15,698 nucleotides of DNA from Xanthobacteraceae bacterium (GTDB taxonomy: Bacteria > Pseudomonadota > Alphaproteobacteria > Rhizobiales > Xanthobacteraceae). The DNA is taken from positions 1 through 15,698 of the forward strand of contig JAIESC010000232.1 of assembly GCA_019746355.1 (NCBI GenBank). Direction: 5' to 3'. Below the pieces are notes generated by a model that saw only the letters and a list, made by a program, of their open reading frames with translations, was not told the origin of the DNA and searched no databases. Made by a program: the position numbers and the translations under genes. This document shows, piece after piece, positions 1-6,776 of the stretch (its first letter is position 1; every line of letters starts with the position of its first letter).

Positions 1-449
1 CGCTGGCCGCTCGCTTCGCTCGCCAGCGCAAGCCGCGCCGCCGAGTGGCGCGAAGCGACACGAGGGACCGGCGCGGCCATTACAAAGTGCTCGCGCTGGC
101 CGCTCGCTTCGCTCGCCAGCGCGAGCCGCGCCGCCGAGTGGAGCGAAGCGACACGAGGGACCGGCGCGGCCATTACAAAGTGCTCGCGCTGGCCGCTCGC
201 TTCGCTCGCCAGCGCAAGCCGCGCCGCCGAGTGGCGCGAAGCGACACGAGGGACCGGCGCGGCCATTACAAAGTGCTCGCGCTGGCCGCTCGCTTCGCTC
301 GCCAGCGCGAGCCGCGCCGCCGAGTGGAGCGAAGCGACACGAGGGACCGGCGCGGCCATTACAAAGTGCTCGCGCTGGCCGCTCGCTTCGCTCGCCAGCG
401 CAAGCCGCGCCGCCGAGTGGCGCGAAGCGACACGAGGGACCGGCGCGGC
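1..449. repeat. 93-bp tandem repeat array (4.8 copies, 186-bp higher-order period)
   Basis: Units begin at 1, 94, 187, 280 and 373, the last ending at 449; the array probably extends left of the window. Units are near-identical but differ at two offsets (30: A/G; 49: C/A). Units 1, 3 and 5 carry A/C and units 2 and 4 carry G/A, so the array looks like a duplicated 186-bp dimer. Each unit holds an inverted repeat, CGCTGGC (offset 1-7) with GCCAGCG (22-28), and a CGCTTCGC/GCGAAGCG pair. Since 93 is a multiple of three, the array reads open in several frames; I do not take this as coding. It ends 10 bp past the stop codon of the leftward kinase gene. Confidence 0.93.
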
Positions 450-458
450 TACGCTTGA

Positions 459-1628
459 TCAGGCGCGCCTGAAGCGCGCCGCGGCCTGCAACGCGGCGTG
501 CAGCTCGGCCGGCGACGCGGGCTTGCGCAGATATGCGTCCATGCCGGCTCCGCGCGCCGCTCGCTCGTCGTCCGCTTCGGAGCGGCCTGACACGCCGATG
601 ATCGGGATGCGCCCCGCCGGCCCCGGCAGGGCGCGAATCCGCCGCGTCGCTTCGACGCCGTCGACGTCGCCCGGCAAAGCCACATCCATCAGCACCACGT
701 CGTGCCCGTGGCGCGTGACCGTCTCGACCGCGGCCTCGCCGCGTCCGACGAAGCTGACGCTGTGGCCCAGTTCGCGCAGCACGGTGCCGAGCACGACCCG
801 GCCGTACGGGTTGTCCTCGACGCACAGCACGCGCAGCCCGGTGACGACGGTCGCATCGCCGCCGCGGCGGGCGGCCGCCGCCTCGTTCCGGACGAGCACG
901 GTCATGCGGAACGTCGAGCCGCGCGAAGGCTTGCTCGTGACCTGGAGGCCGCCGCCCATGGCCTCGGCGGTCCGCTTGACGAACATCAGGCCGAGACCCG
1001 CGCCGCCATAGCGTCGCGCGATGTCGGCGTTCGCCTGGACAAACGGATGAAACAGCCGCCTGAGCTCGGCCGGCGCAATGCCGATGCCGCTGTCGCTCAC
1101 CGCAAACGTGAGCCGCGTGCGGCCGCGTCCCGCACCGGCCGACGACGCCGCGAACGCAATGCGGCCGCGATCCGTGAACTTCAACGCGTTGTCGATCAGG
1201 TTCTCCAGCGCGCCGCGCAGCCGCACCACGTCGCCGATGACGCGGGACGGCAGGCCGGACGCGATCTCGGAGGTGACCTCGAGGCCTTTGCTTTCGGCGC
1301 GCGCCGTCAGCAGGCCCGCGACCGACCGCGCCAGATCGCGCGGGGAGAACACCTCCTCGCGCAACGCAAAGCCTGCCGCATCGGCCTTGGCCGAGTCGAC
1401 CACGAGGCTGGTCAGCCGGGCGAGATGGTCAGCGGCACCCCGGATCGCCTCGGCCCAGCGCTGCTCCCGTTCCGGCAGGTCGGACGCATGCAGCAATTCG
1501 GCGAGCGCGAGGATGCCGGTCAGCGGCGTCCGGATCTCATGCGCCAGCGACGCCAGCGCGACGTCGGTCGGAGAAGCGCGCCGCCGCGCCGATTTCCGCT
1601 TCGCTGTCGCCTTGCGCTTGGTCGCCAT
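459..1628 (-). CDS. Soluble hybrid histidine kinase (HisKA-HATPase-REC)
   Basis: Predicted cytoplasmic two-component hybrid kinase: autophosphorylation on His, then transfer to its own receiver Asp. Numbered from the ATG at 1628, the basic N-terminus (about 25 residues, rich in K/R) is followed directly by the H-box with His30 in AHEIRTPL. Next come the N-box ENLIDNALKF, the G1 motif DSGIG, the G2 motif GGAGLGL, and a receiver with acidic VEDN, phosphoacceptor Asp315 in LMDVALP and the conserved Lys in LRKP. I see no membrane segment, PAS or GAF domain, so the stimulus is not deducible. An upstream ATG at 1649, only 21 bp after the gluQ stop, adds seven residues and is an alternative start. 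The spacing suggests co-transcription with gluQ. No partner regulator or phosphotransferase is visible nearby. Confidence 0.9.
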   Translation of the reverse strand: MATKRKATAKRKSARRRASPTDVALASLAHEIRTPLTGILALAELLHASDLPEREQRWAEAIRGAADHLARLTSLVVDSAKADAAGFALREEVFSPRDLARSVAGLLTARAESKGLEVTSEIASGLPSRVIGDVVRLRGALENLIDNALKFTDRGRIAFAASSAGAGRGRTRLTFAVSDSGIGIAPAELRRLFHPFVQANADIARRYGGAGLGLMFVKRTAEAMGGGLQVTSKPSRGSTFRMTVLVRNEAAAARRGGDATVVTGLRVLCVEDNPYGRVVLGTVLRELGHSVSFVGRGEAAVETVTRHGHDVVLMDVALPGDVDGVEATRRIRALPGPAGRIPIIGVSGRSEADDERAARGAGMDAYLRKPASPAELHAALQAAARFRRA

Positions 1629-1670
1629 GAGCCGGGCCCGGCTCACCATGGCACGCCGCCGCCGATGGAG

Positions 1671-2546
1671 CTATGCAGGGAGCCCCACCAGCCGGCGGAT
1701 ATCCGCAGGCGTCGCGCCCTCGGCCCGAAGCTCCCGCAAGCCGGTGGCCTGCGTCGATTTCGAAAGCTTGCGGCGGTCGGCGTCCAGGATGAGCCGGTGG
1801 TGGTGATAGACCGGCGCCGGGAGATCGAGCAGCGCTTGCAGCAGGCGGTGCACGCTGGTCGACCAGAACAGGTCCTGGCCGCGCACCACGTGGGTCACGC
1901 CCTGGATCGCATCGTCCAGCACCACGGCGAGGTGATAGCTGGTCGGCGTCTCCTTGCGCCCGACAATGACATCGCCCCAGGCCGCGGCATCGGCCACCAC
2001 GTCGCCGGTCTCGCCGGCCGGCCCCGCGCCGGTCTCGGTCCAGCGCAGCGCCCCGGCCCATTCCATCGCCTTGCCGATGTCGAGGCGGATCGCATAGGGC
2101 TCGCCACCCGCGATGCGCGCCCGCCGCTCCTCCTCGCGCATCTGCCGCGCCGCGCCCGGATAGACCGGGACGCCGTCCGGATCGCGCGGCCAGCGCTCGC
2201 GCACGTCGCGGTCGCCCACCATGCGTGCGAGCTCGGCGCGGCTTTCGAACGCCGGGAAGGTCAGGTGCAGCGCGTCGAGCTTTGCCAGCGCCGACCTGTA
2301 CTCGTCGAAGTGATCGGACTGCCGCCGCACCGGCTGCTCCCATTCAAGTCCGAGCCAGGCGAGGTCTTGGTAAATTGCGGTCTCGAATTCGGGGCGGCAG
2401 CGCGCCGTGTCGATGTCCTCCATCCGCAGGATGAACCGCCCGCCCTGCGCGCGCGCCATGTCGAAGTTGAGCAGCGCCGAGAGCGCATGGCCGAGGTGCA
2501 GCGGACCGTTCGGCGACGGGGCAAATCGGAAAACGGGTGGCGTCAT
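1671..2546 (-). CDS. gluQ: Glutamyl-Q tRNA(Asp) synthetase
   Basis: Truncated GluRS paralogue. In the known family it activates glutamate and attaches it to queuosine in the anticodon of tRNA(Asp). Seen here, from the ATG at 2546 (291 aa): FRFAPSPNG, the HIGH-class motif HLGH (17-20), RMEDIDTAR, and the KMSKS-class motif KLSKS (260-264). The protein ends soon after, with no anticodon-binding domain, which separates GluQ from GluRS. Odd point: the positions of the E. coli zinc-binding cysteines are replaced (Ala99, Glu101 and Ala133, while Tyr129 is kept), so this is a zinc-free variant. A GTG at 2561 would add five residues; I prefer 2546 because family members usually begin just before the FRFAPSPNG motif. 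It is first in a leftward pair with the hybrid kinase and divergent from the MBL hydrolase. Confidence 0.93.
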   Translation of the reverse strand: MTPPVFRFAPSPNGPLHLGHALSALLNFDMARAQGGRFILRMEDIDTARCRPEFETAIYQDLAWLGLEWEQPVRRQSDHFDEYRSALAKLDALHLTFPAFESRAELARMVGDRDVRERWPRDPDGVPVYPGAARQMREEERRARIAGGEPYAIRLDIGKAMEWAGALRWTETGAGPAGETGDVVADAAAWGDVIVGRKETPTSYHLAVVLDDAIQGVTHVVRGQDLFWSTSVHRLLQALLDLPAPVYHHHRLILDADRRKLSKSTQATGLRELRAEGATPADIRRLVGLPA

Positions 2547-2564
2547 CGGGCGTGCGGGCACGAA

Positions 2565-2602
2565 ATTGTTACAATGTCATCTTTGCATTCGAACTACATT
2601 GT
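2565..2602. promoter_or_regulatory. Divergent gluQ/MBL-hydrolase intergenic inverted repeats
   Basis: The 89-bp gap between the two divergent start codons contains ATTGTTACAAT (2565-2575, arms ATTGT/ACAAT around one T). ACAATGT (2571-2577) is also mirrored perfectly by ACATTGT (2596-2602). These AT-rich inverted repeats in GC-rich DNA could be a regulator site overlapping both promoters. I see no confident -35/-10 pair, so the role is inferred. Confidence 0.35.
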
Positions 2603-2635
2603 CGCGCAACCGACAACACCGTGAGATGAGCTGCC

Positions 2636-3613
2636 ATGCCGGATCCTGAAGTTGTGTCGCGCCGTTCCGTGCTTGCCGGCGCGTCTGCCGCCGCGCTGTC
2701 CGCCATGCCGGCCTTGGCCAGGGCGCCGCTGAAGAACACCCAGGCCCCGGCCTTTCACCGCTTCAGGATCGGGGAATTCGAGGCAACGGTCGTGTCCGAC
2801 GGGCCGCTCGTGCTCGGCGCGCCGTCCGGCGACGTCTTCAACGGCGTCAGCAAGGAGGACATGGTCGCCATTCTCAACAGCCATTTCCTGCCCACAGACA
2901 GCGTCGAGCTCGATCAGAACACGCTGGTCGTCAACACCGGCCGCCACCTGGTTCTGTTCGACACCGGCACCGGGCCGACGCTCAAGGCGCTCGGCCCCTA
3001 TGCCGGAAAGCTCATGGGCAATCTCAAGGCCGCGGGCATCGAGCCGCGCCAGATCGATGTGATTGTGCTGACCCACCCTCACCCGGACCATTGCTGCGGG
3101 CTGGTGACCGCCAAGGGCGGACGCGTGTTCCCGAACGCGCAGATCTACATGGCACAGGCGGATTTCGATTTCTTCACCGACGAGAGCAAGGCCACCAACG
3201 ACATGTTCAAGATGCTGATCGGCGCGGCGCGGCAGAACCTCCTGCCCAATCGCGACCGGATCGTCTTCATCAAGGACGGCCAGGAGATCGTGCCCGGCAT
3301 TCAGGCGATGCTGACGCCGGGACACACGGTCGGGCACACCTCGTACATGATCACGTCGCAGGGCCAGTCGCTGTTCAACACCGGCGACGTCTGTCACCAC
3401 CCCATCATCTCGACCGAGCGGCCGCGCCTCCCGTTCGCCTTCGACACCGACGGTGCGCAGGGCGTGGCGTCGCGGCTCAGGGTGTTCGACATGCTGGCGT
3501 CGAGCCGCACGCGGATGATCGCCTATCACTTCCCGTGGCCGGGCGTGGGCTTCATCGGCAAGGAGCGCGACGCCTACCGGTTTTTCCCGGCACCGACGCG
3601 GACGGTGATTTGA
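2636..3613 (+). CDS. Tat-exported metallo-beta-lactamase-fold hydrolase
   Basis: 325-aa MBL-superfamily protein. The N-terminus carries a twin-arginine signal (SRRSVLAG, residues 8-15) followed by an Ala-rich stretch ending near ALARA, so export to the periplasm is likely. Dinuclear zinc motifs are complete: THPHPDH (His147, His149, Asp151, His152), His230 in PGHTVGHT, Asp251 in NTGDVCHH, and a C-terminal His298 in AYHFPWPG. The overall layout resembles periplasmic MBL hydrolases of the lactonase/AttM-like branch, but the substrate cannot be read from the sequence. The start has a purine-rich GAGATGAG upstream. The glycosylase gene follows 27 nt later on the same strand and may be co-transcribed, though the functions are not obviously related. 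Confidence 0.9.
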   Translation: MPDPEVVSRRSVLAGASAAALSAMPALARAPLKNTQAPAFHRFRIGEFEATVVSDGPLVLGAPSGDVFNGVSKEDMVAILNSHFLPTDSVELDQNTLVVNTGRHLVLFDTGTGPTLKALGPYAGKLMGNLKAAGIEPRQIDVIVLTHPHPDHCCGLVTAKGGRVFPNAQIYMAQADFDFFTDESKATNDMFKMLIGAARQNLLPNRDRIVFIKDGQEIVPGIQAMLTPGHTVGHTSYMITSQGQSLFNTGDVCHHPIISTERPRLPFAFDTDGAQGVASRLRVFDMLASSRTRMIAYHFPWPGVGFIGKERDAYRFFPAPTRTVI

Positions 3614-3640
3614 CGGCGCGGCGCGTGTAACGTCCGACCC

Positions 3641-3700
3641 ATGTCGTTCCGCCCCATGTCGTTTCGCCCCATGTCGTTCCACCCCATGTCGTTTCTCCAC
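3641..3700 (+). repeat. 15-bp tandem repeat, four in-frame start codons
   Basis: Four consecutive units of ATGTCGTTYCNCCCC type at 3641, 3656, 3671 and 3686. The last diverges to CTCCAC. Each begins with ATG in the glycosylase frame. Confidence 0.95.
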
Positions 3701-4507
3701 ACCGAAGCCGATCTGCAGGCGGGCATGGCCGCGCTGGTGGCGCAGGACCCGCGGCTTGCGCCGATCCTGGAACTGTCCGGCATGCCGGCCTTGCGCCGCC
3801 GCGAGGGCGGCTATGCCGGGCTCTGCGCCATCGTCTGCGGCCAGCAGCTTTCCACCGCAAGCGCGGCGGCGATCCGCAACCGGCTGATGGCGACGTTCGA
3901 CCCGTTCCACCACGACACCGTGCGGCTCGCCCGCGCCGACAAGCTCAAGCGGCTCGGCCTGTCGAATGCCAAGATCAAGTCGATCAAGGCGATCGGCCAC
4001 GCCATCTCCAAAGGCCAGATCGACCTCGACGCGGTCGCCGCGATGGAAGCCGATCAGGCGCATGCCGCGCTCACTGCGCTGCATGGCATCGGACCCTGGA
4101 CCGCCGACATCTATCTGCTGTTCTGCCTGGGCAACGCCGACGCATGGCCCGCGGGCGACCTCGCGGTCCAGGAGGCCGTGCGCCTTGCGCTTGGCCTGAG
4201 GAAGCGGCCCGACGCCAAGGCCATGATCAGGCTCGCCGAGCCGTGGCGACCCTGGCGCGGCGTGGCGGCGCATCTGTTCTGGGCCTACTATCGTGTGGCG
4301 AAGCGGCGCGAGGGCATCGAGGTCACCGCCAAACCTGAAACAACGAAGCCTGAACCAACCAAGCCTGCATCAGCCAAACCTGCACCAACCAAGCCTGCAC
4401 CAACCAGGCCTGCACCAACTAGGCCTGCACCAACCAGGCCCGAATGGCCGGCGGTGAAGGCGAAGCGAAGCGTCAAAAAAGCAAACGGGGCGGCGCTCAG
4501 GCGCTGA
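3641..4507 (+). CDS. DNA-3-methyladenine glycosylase II (AlkA-type, HhH-GPD)
   Basis: Base-excision-repair glycosylase that removes alkylated purines. The core has the helix-hairpin-helix LHGIGPWTA (147-155) and the catalytic Asp173 in the GD(L)AVQ segment, the expected HhH-GPD spacing. Both ends are unusual. The N-terminus is four tandem 15-bp units (3641-3700) each encoding MSF plus two residues, giving in-frame ATGs at 3641, 3656, 3671 and 3686; the core could start from any of them and no Shine-Dalgarno picks one. The C-terminus (from residue 231) is seven degenerate KPAPT-like pentads and then a basic tail with KAKRSVKKANG, which could bind DNA non-specifically. The esterase gene starts 5 nt downstream, implying translational coupling. 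Confidence 0.9.
   Translation: MSFRPMSFRPMSFHPMSFLHTEADLQAGMAALVAQDPRLAPILELSGMPALRRREGGYAGLCAIVCGQQLSTASAAAIRNRLMATFDPFHHDTVRLARADKLKRLGLSNAKIKSIKAIGHAISKGQIDLDAVAAMEADQAHAALTALHGIGPWTADIYLLFCLGNADAWPAGDLAVQEAVRLALGLRKRPDAKAMIRLAEPWRPWRGVAAHLFWAYYRVAKRREGIEVTAKPETTKPEPTKPASAKPAPTKPAPTRPAPTRPAPTRPEWPAVKAKRSVKKANGAALRR
4331..4435 (+). repeat. 15-bp tandem repeat encoding KPAPT pentads
   Basis: Seven 15-bp units in frame at the 3' end of the glycosylase gene, encoding KPETT, KPEPT, KPASA, KPAPT (twice) and RPAPT (twice). Period and frame are exact while bases vary. This is a Pro/Lys-rich, presumably disordered linker. Confidence 0.9.
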
Positions 4508-4512
4508 AACAG

Positions 4513-5187
4513 ATGGCCGGTGAAATCGACGGACCGCGGCTCGAGCCGCGCGGCGGCCAGGCCAAGCGGCTGGTGGTCTTCCTGCATGGTTATGGCGCCG
4601 ACGGCAACGACCTGATCGACATCGGCCGGGCGTGGCAGGGCCTGTTGCCCGAGACCGCGTTCGTGTCGCCGCATGCGCCCGAGCCCTGCGGCCAGGCGCC
4701 GATGGGCCGGCAGTGGTTCAATCTCACCTTCCGCACCCCGAACGAGCGCTGGGACGGCGCGCGCAAGGCAGCGCCTGTGCTGGAGCGCTTCCTCGACGCC
4801 GAGCTTGCCCGCCACAAGCTGCCGCCACAGGCGCTCGCGCTGGTCGGCTTCAGCCAGGGCACCATGATGTCGCTGCATGTCGGGCTCCGCCGCGCGGTGC
4901 CGCCCGCCGCGATCGTCGGCTATTCCGGCCTGTTCGTGCTGCCGGACGATGCCGAGCCGGCCGCGGTCGCGGGCGAGATCAAGAGCCGCCCGCCGGTGCT
5001 GCTGGTGCACGGCGACGAGGATCAGTTGATCCCGCCGCAGGCGCTGTTCCAGAGCGCGCAGGATCTCGCCGCGCTGGAGGTGCCGGCCGAGTGGCACATG
5101 TCCTCGGGCGTCGGCCACGGCATCGACCAGGAGGGGCTGCGCCACGGCGGCGAGTTCCTCGCCAGGCGATTCGGTTTGCGCCGGTGA
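4513..5187 (+). CDS. Alpha/beta-hydrolase, carboxylesterase/phospholipase family
   Basis: Abhydrolase_2-type serine esterase of 224 aa from the ATG at 4513, matching the usual size of YpfH-like esterases. Motifs: oxyanion-loop LHGYGADGND near the N-terminus, nucleophile Ser114 in GFSQG, Asp168 in HGDEDQL and His202 in GVGHG form a complete catalytic triad. No signal peptide is seen, so it is probably cytoplasmic; the natural substrate is unknown. The frame is open back to an ATG at 4444 inside the glycosylase gene, but that stretch translates the KPAPT tail region out of frame and is not family-like, so I start at 4513, 5 nt after the glycosylase stop. A strong intrinsic terminator follows at once, ending this transcription unit. 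Confidence 0.9.
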   Translation: MAGEIDGPRLEPRGGQAKRLVVFLHGYGADGNDLIDIGRAWQGLLPETAFVSPHAPEPCGQAPMGRQWFNLTFRTPNERWDGARKAAPVLERFLDAELARHKLPPQALALVGFSQGTMMSLHVGLRRAVPPAAIVGYSGLFVLPDDAEPAAVAGEIKSRPPVLLVHGDEDQLIPPQALFQSAQDLAALEVPAEWHMSSGVGHGIDQEGLRHGGEFLARRFGLRR

Positions 5188-5192
5188 GCCGG

Positions 5193-5224
5193 CCCGGCGG
5201 GCGGCCAGCGCCTGCCGGGTTTTT
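5193..5224 (+). terminator. Rho-independent terminator after the esterase gene
   Basis: CCCGGCGGGC (5193-5202) pairs with GCCTGCCGGG (5210-5219) over 10 bp with one G-U, loop GGCCAGC, followed directly by TTTTT (5220-5224). It lies 5 nt after the esterase stop codon. Confidence 0.85.
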
Positions 5225-5250
5225 CGCGCAGTGCAGGGCTTTTCGAGCGC

Positions 5251-5280
5251 TTCACAATCCGGTCATGCTCCCTGTACACT
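5251..5280 (+). promoter_or_regulatory. Candidate promoter of the HNH gene
   Basis: TTCACA (5251-5256) and TACACT (5275-5280) with an 18-bp spacer, between the esterase terminator and the HNH start. Each box is an imperfect sigma-70 match, so this is tentative. Confidence 0.35.
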
Positions 5281-5333
5281 GTGCCTGAGCCGCGCTGCGG
5301 CGCGCGGCGGCACGGGGCGGTCGGAGGACCCGA

Positions 5334-5894
5334 TTGAACGCGCACGTGAATCCCGGGAACGGTTTTCCAGCCCTGGTGCTGAACGCGGATTTCCGTCCCC
5401 TGAGCTACTACCCGCTGTCGCTGTGGTCCTGGCAGGACGCGATCAAGGCGGTGTTCCTCGAACGCGTGAACATCGTCGAGGAATACGACCACGCGGTGCG
5501 CAGCCCGACCATCGAGATGAGGCTGCCGAGCGTCGTCTCGCTCAAGACCTTCGTGAAGCCCTCCTCGCATCCGGCGTTCACGCGATTCAACGTGTTCCTG
5601 CGCGACCGCTTCTCCTGCCAGTACTGCGGCGCGCGCGACGACCTCACCTTCGATCATCTGATCCCGCGCTCGCGCGGCGGCATGACCACCTGGGGCAACG
5701 TCGTCGCCGCCTGCTCGGGCTGCAACCTGCGCAAGGGCAACCTCACGCCCCACGAAGCCCGGATGTGGCCGTCGCAGATGCCGATGCAGCCCTCCGTGCA
5801 GCACCTGCATCGCAACGGCCGGCTGTTCCCGCCGAACTACCTGCACGACAGCTGGCTCGACTATCTCTACTGGGACACCGAGCTCGATCCGTAA
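5334..5894 (+). CDS. HNH endonuclease
   Basis: 186-aa HNH nuclease. The C-terminal half holds the ββα-metal nuclease: zinc knuckle Cys95-x-x-Cys98 (CQYCG), catalytic pair Asp107-His108 (FDHLIPRSRGG), Asn122 in TTWGN, and a second knuckle Cys127-x-x-Cys130 followed by Asn131 (CSGCN). The N-terminal about 85 residues (VLNADFRPLSYYPLS, then a basic SVVSLKTFV segment) are the conserved extension of a widespread single-copy chromosomal HNH family whose role is not established; nothing suggests an intein or phage gene. The start is TTG at 5334, supported by GGAGG at 5323-5327 and by the family-like N-terminus MNAHVNPG. It stands alone after a terminator and converges with hepT 38 nt further on. Confidence 0.9.
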   Translation: MNAHVNPGNGFPALVLNADFRPLSYYPLSLWSWQDAIKAVFLERVNIVEEYDHAVRSPTIEMRLPSVVSLKTFVKPSSHPAFTRFNVFLRDRFSCQYCGARDDLTFDHLIPRSRGGMTTWGNVVAACSGCNLRKGNLTPHEARMWPSQMPMQPSVQHLHRNGRLFPPNYLHDSWLDYLYWDTELDP

Positions 5895-5932
5895 GGATTT
5901 GGCGGCGGTTCGATAGCTCCATCACAAACGGC

Positions 5933-6337
5933 TCATGCCGGCGGTCCACCTGAGGCACCGCCACCTCCGCCGTCATCACCATCGTGATCGTATTTGCGTT
6001 TGGCCTCTCGAGCTGCAGCAACCGTCTTCGGAATGGATATCGAAACTGTGCTCCAGAGGATGCTCACGTCTACAGCATAGTATCCGTGAGCCAACTTATT
6101 GCGGGCCTTGTACGCGCGGCCGAGTTGCAGCTCCGGAAACTGCTGCTCGATGTCCGGCGCGAGCTTCTGCAGCTCGTTTGCGGCCAACCCTATCGCCTCG
6201 GCGCATTTCGAGGCGGCATCCTGTGTCGTGGCGTCGTCGAGAAAGTCCTCGTAGGTCTTGCCGGCGATATGACCCGCGAGCCGCTCGCCCCACGAAATGA
6301 TGTCGGACAGCCAATCCGCTGTCGAACGCCTGCTCAT
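5933..6337 (-). CDS. hepT: HepT-like HEPN ribonuclease toxin
   Basis: 134-aa HEPN (DUF86-like) protein. The signature RX4HXY is present as RNKLAHGY (Arg79, His84, Tyr86), the active site of HepT RNases; in characterised pairs the tyrosine is the target of nucleotidylation by the MntA antitoxin. The C-terminus is a low-complexity acidic/glycine tail (DHDGDDGGGGGASGGPPA), not part of the usual fold. I chose the ATG at 6337 because it overlaps the mntA stop as ATGA, a coupling typical of toxin-antitoxin pairs; the longer open frame to 6418 only reads mntA out of frame. It is the second gene of a leftward operon and converges on the HNH gene. Confidence 0.88.
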   Translation of the reverse strand: MSRRSTADWLSDIISWGERLAGHIAGKTYEDFLDDATTQDAASKCAEAIGLAANELQKLAPDIEQQFPELQLGRAYKARNKLAHGYYAVDVSILWSTVSISIPKTVAAAREAKRKYDHDGDDGGGGGASGGPPA

Positions 6338-6627
6338 GGCACCGGCTTGGCGTCGGCCTCTGCCCGTTCGGCGATATCCGGGGCCAGAAAGCCCTTGGTC
6401 AGGACTTCGACTTTGCACCCCAGGAGGGCCTCAAGCTCGATCTCGGCGCCGGCCAAGTCGTAAAGCGTCGTGCCGGCCGAAGGGTCCACCAGAACGTCGA
6501 GGTCGCTGTTCTCGGCATCCTCCGATCGCGCCGCCGAGCCGAAGATTCGAGGATTGGACAGGCCGAAGCGGGCCAGCACTTCGCGGACCTGATCGGCATG
6601 TTCGGACAAGGCAAGCGACGGTCTCAT
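6334..6627 (-). CDS. mntA: MntA-like minimal nucleotidyltransferase antitoxin
   Basis: 97-aa minimal nucleotidyltransferase (Pol-beta fold). The GSX10DXD motif is exact: Gly30-Ser31 then Asp42 and Asp44 (GSAARSEDAENSDLDVLVD), so it is probably catalytically competent. Known MntA antitoxins transfer AMP to the tyrosine of the cognate HepT. The ATG at 6627 gives the family-typical start; an open frame runs back to 6747 across the promoter region and is not family-like. It ends in an ATGA overlap with hepT. A good promoter lies about 40 bp upstream, and the gene is divergent from the ThDP enzyme. Confidence 0.88.
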   Translation of the reverse strand: MRPSLALSEHADQVREVLARFGLSNPRIFGSAARSEDAENSDLDVLVDPSAGTTLYDLAGAEIELEALLGCKVEVLTKGFLAPDIAERAEADAKPVP

Positions 6628-6668
6628 GGCAAGCCCATGCGGGACGCCCCGAATATCGGAACAGACCA

Positions 6669-6697
6669 AGCATAGTGCAACCTGCACCTGCAACCAA
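6669..6697 (-). promoter_or_regulatory. Promoter of the mntA-hepT operon with TGCAGGT repeats
   Basis: On the minus strand TTGGTT (6697-6692) and TATGCT (6674-6669) are separated by exactly 17 bp, about 40 bp before the mntA ATG. The spacer holds repeated TGCAGGT-like elements (reading GCAGGTGCAGGTTGCAC), a possible binding site for autoregulation. The same 149-bp gap drives the divergent ThDP gene. Confidence 0.55.
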
Positions 6698-6776
6698 GGC
6701 GGGCCGATCCGGCTGCAGTTGACTTCACGGCTCGCAGGTTGCGTCATCCGCTCCCGAGCGATCCGGAGATTTCCGC

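Noticed and set aside
1..449. CRISPR array.
   Set aside because: Units are 93 bp and contiguous, with no variable spacers.
45..458. A 137-aa open frame across the tandem array.
   Set aside because: It exists only because the 93-bp period is a multiple of three; the translation is a repeated Arg-rich low-complexity string without a ribosome site.
702..2624. A 640-aa plus-strand frame.
   Set aside because: It lies antisense to the kinase and gluQ genes, has Arg/Ala/His-rich shadow composition and no domain.
2594..4273. A 559-aa minus-strand frame.
   Set aside because: It lies antisense to the MBL hydrolase and the glycosylase, whose motifs are complete.
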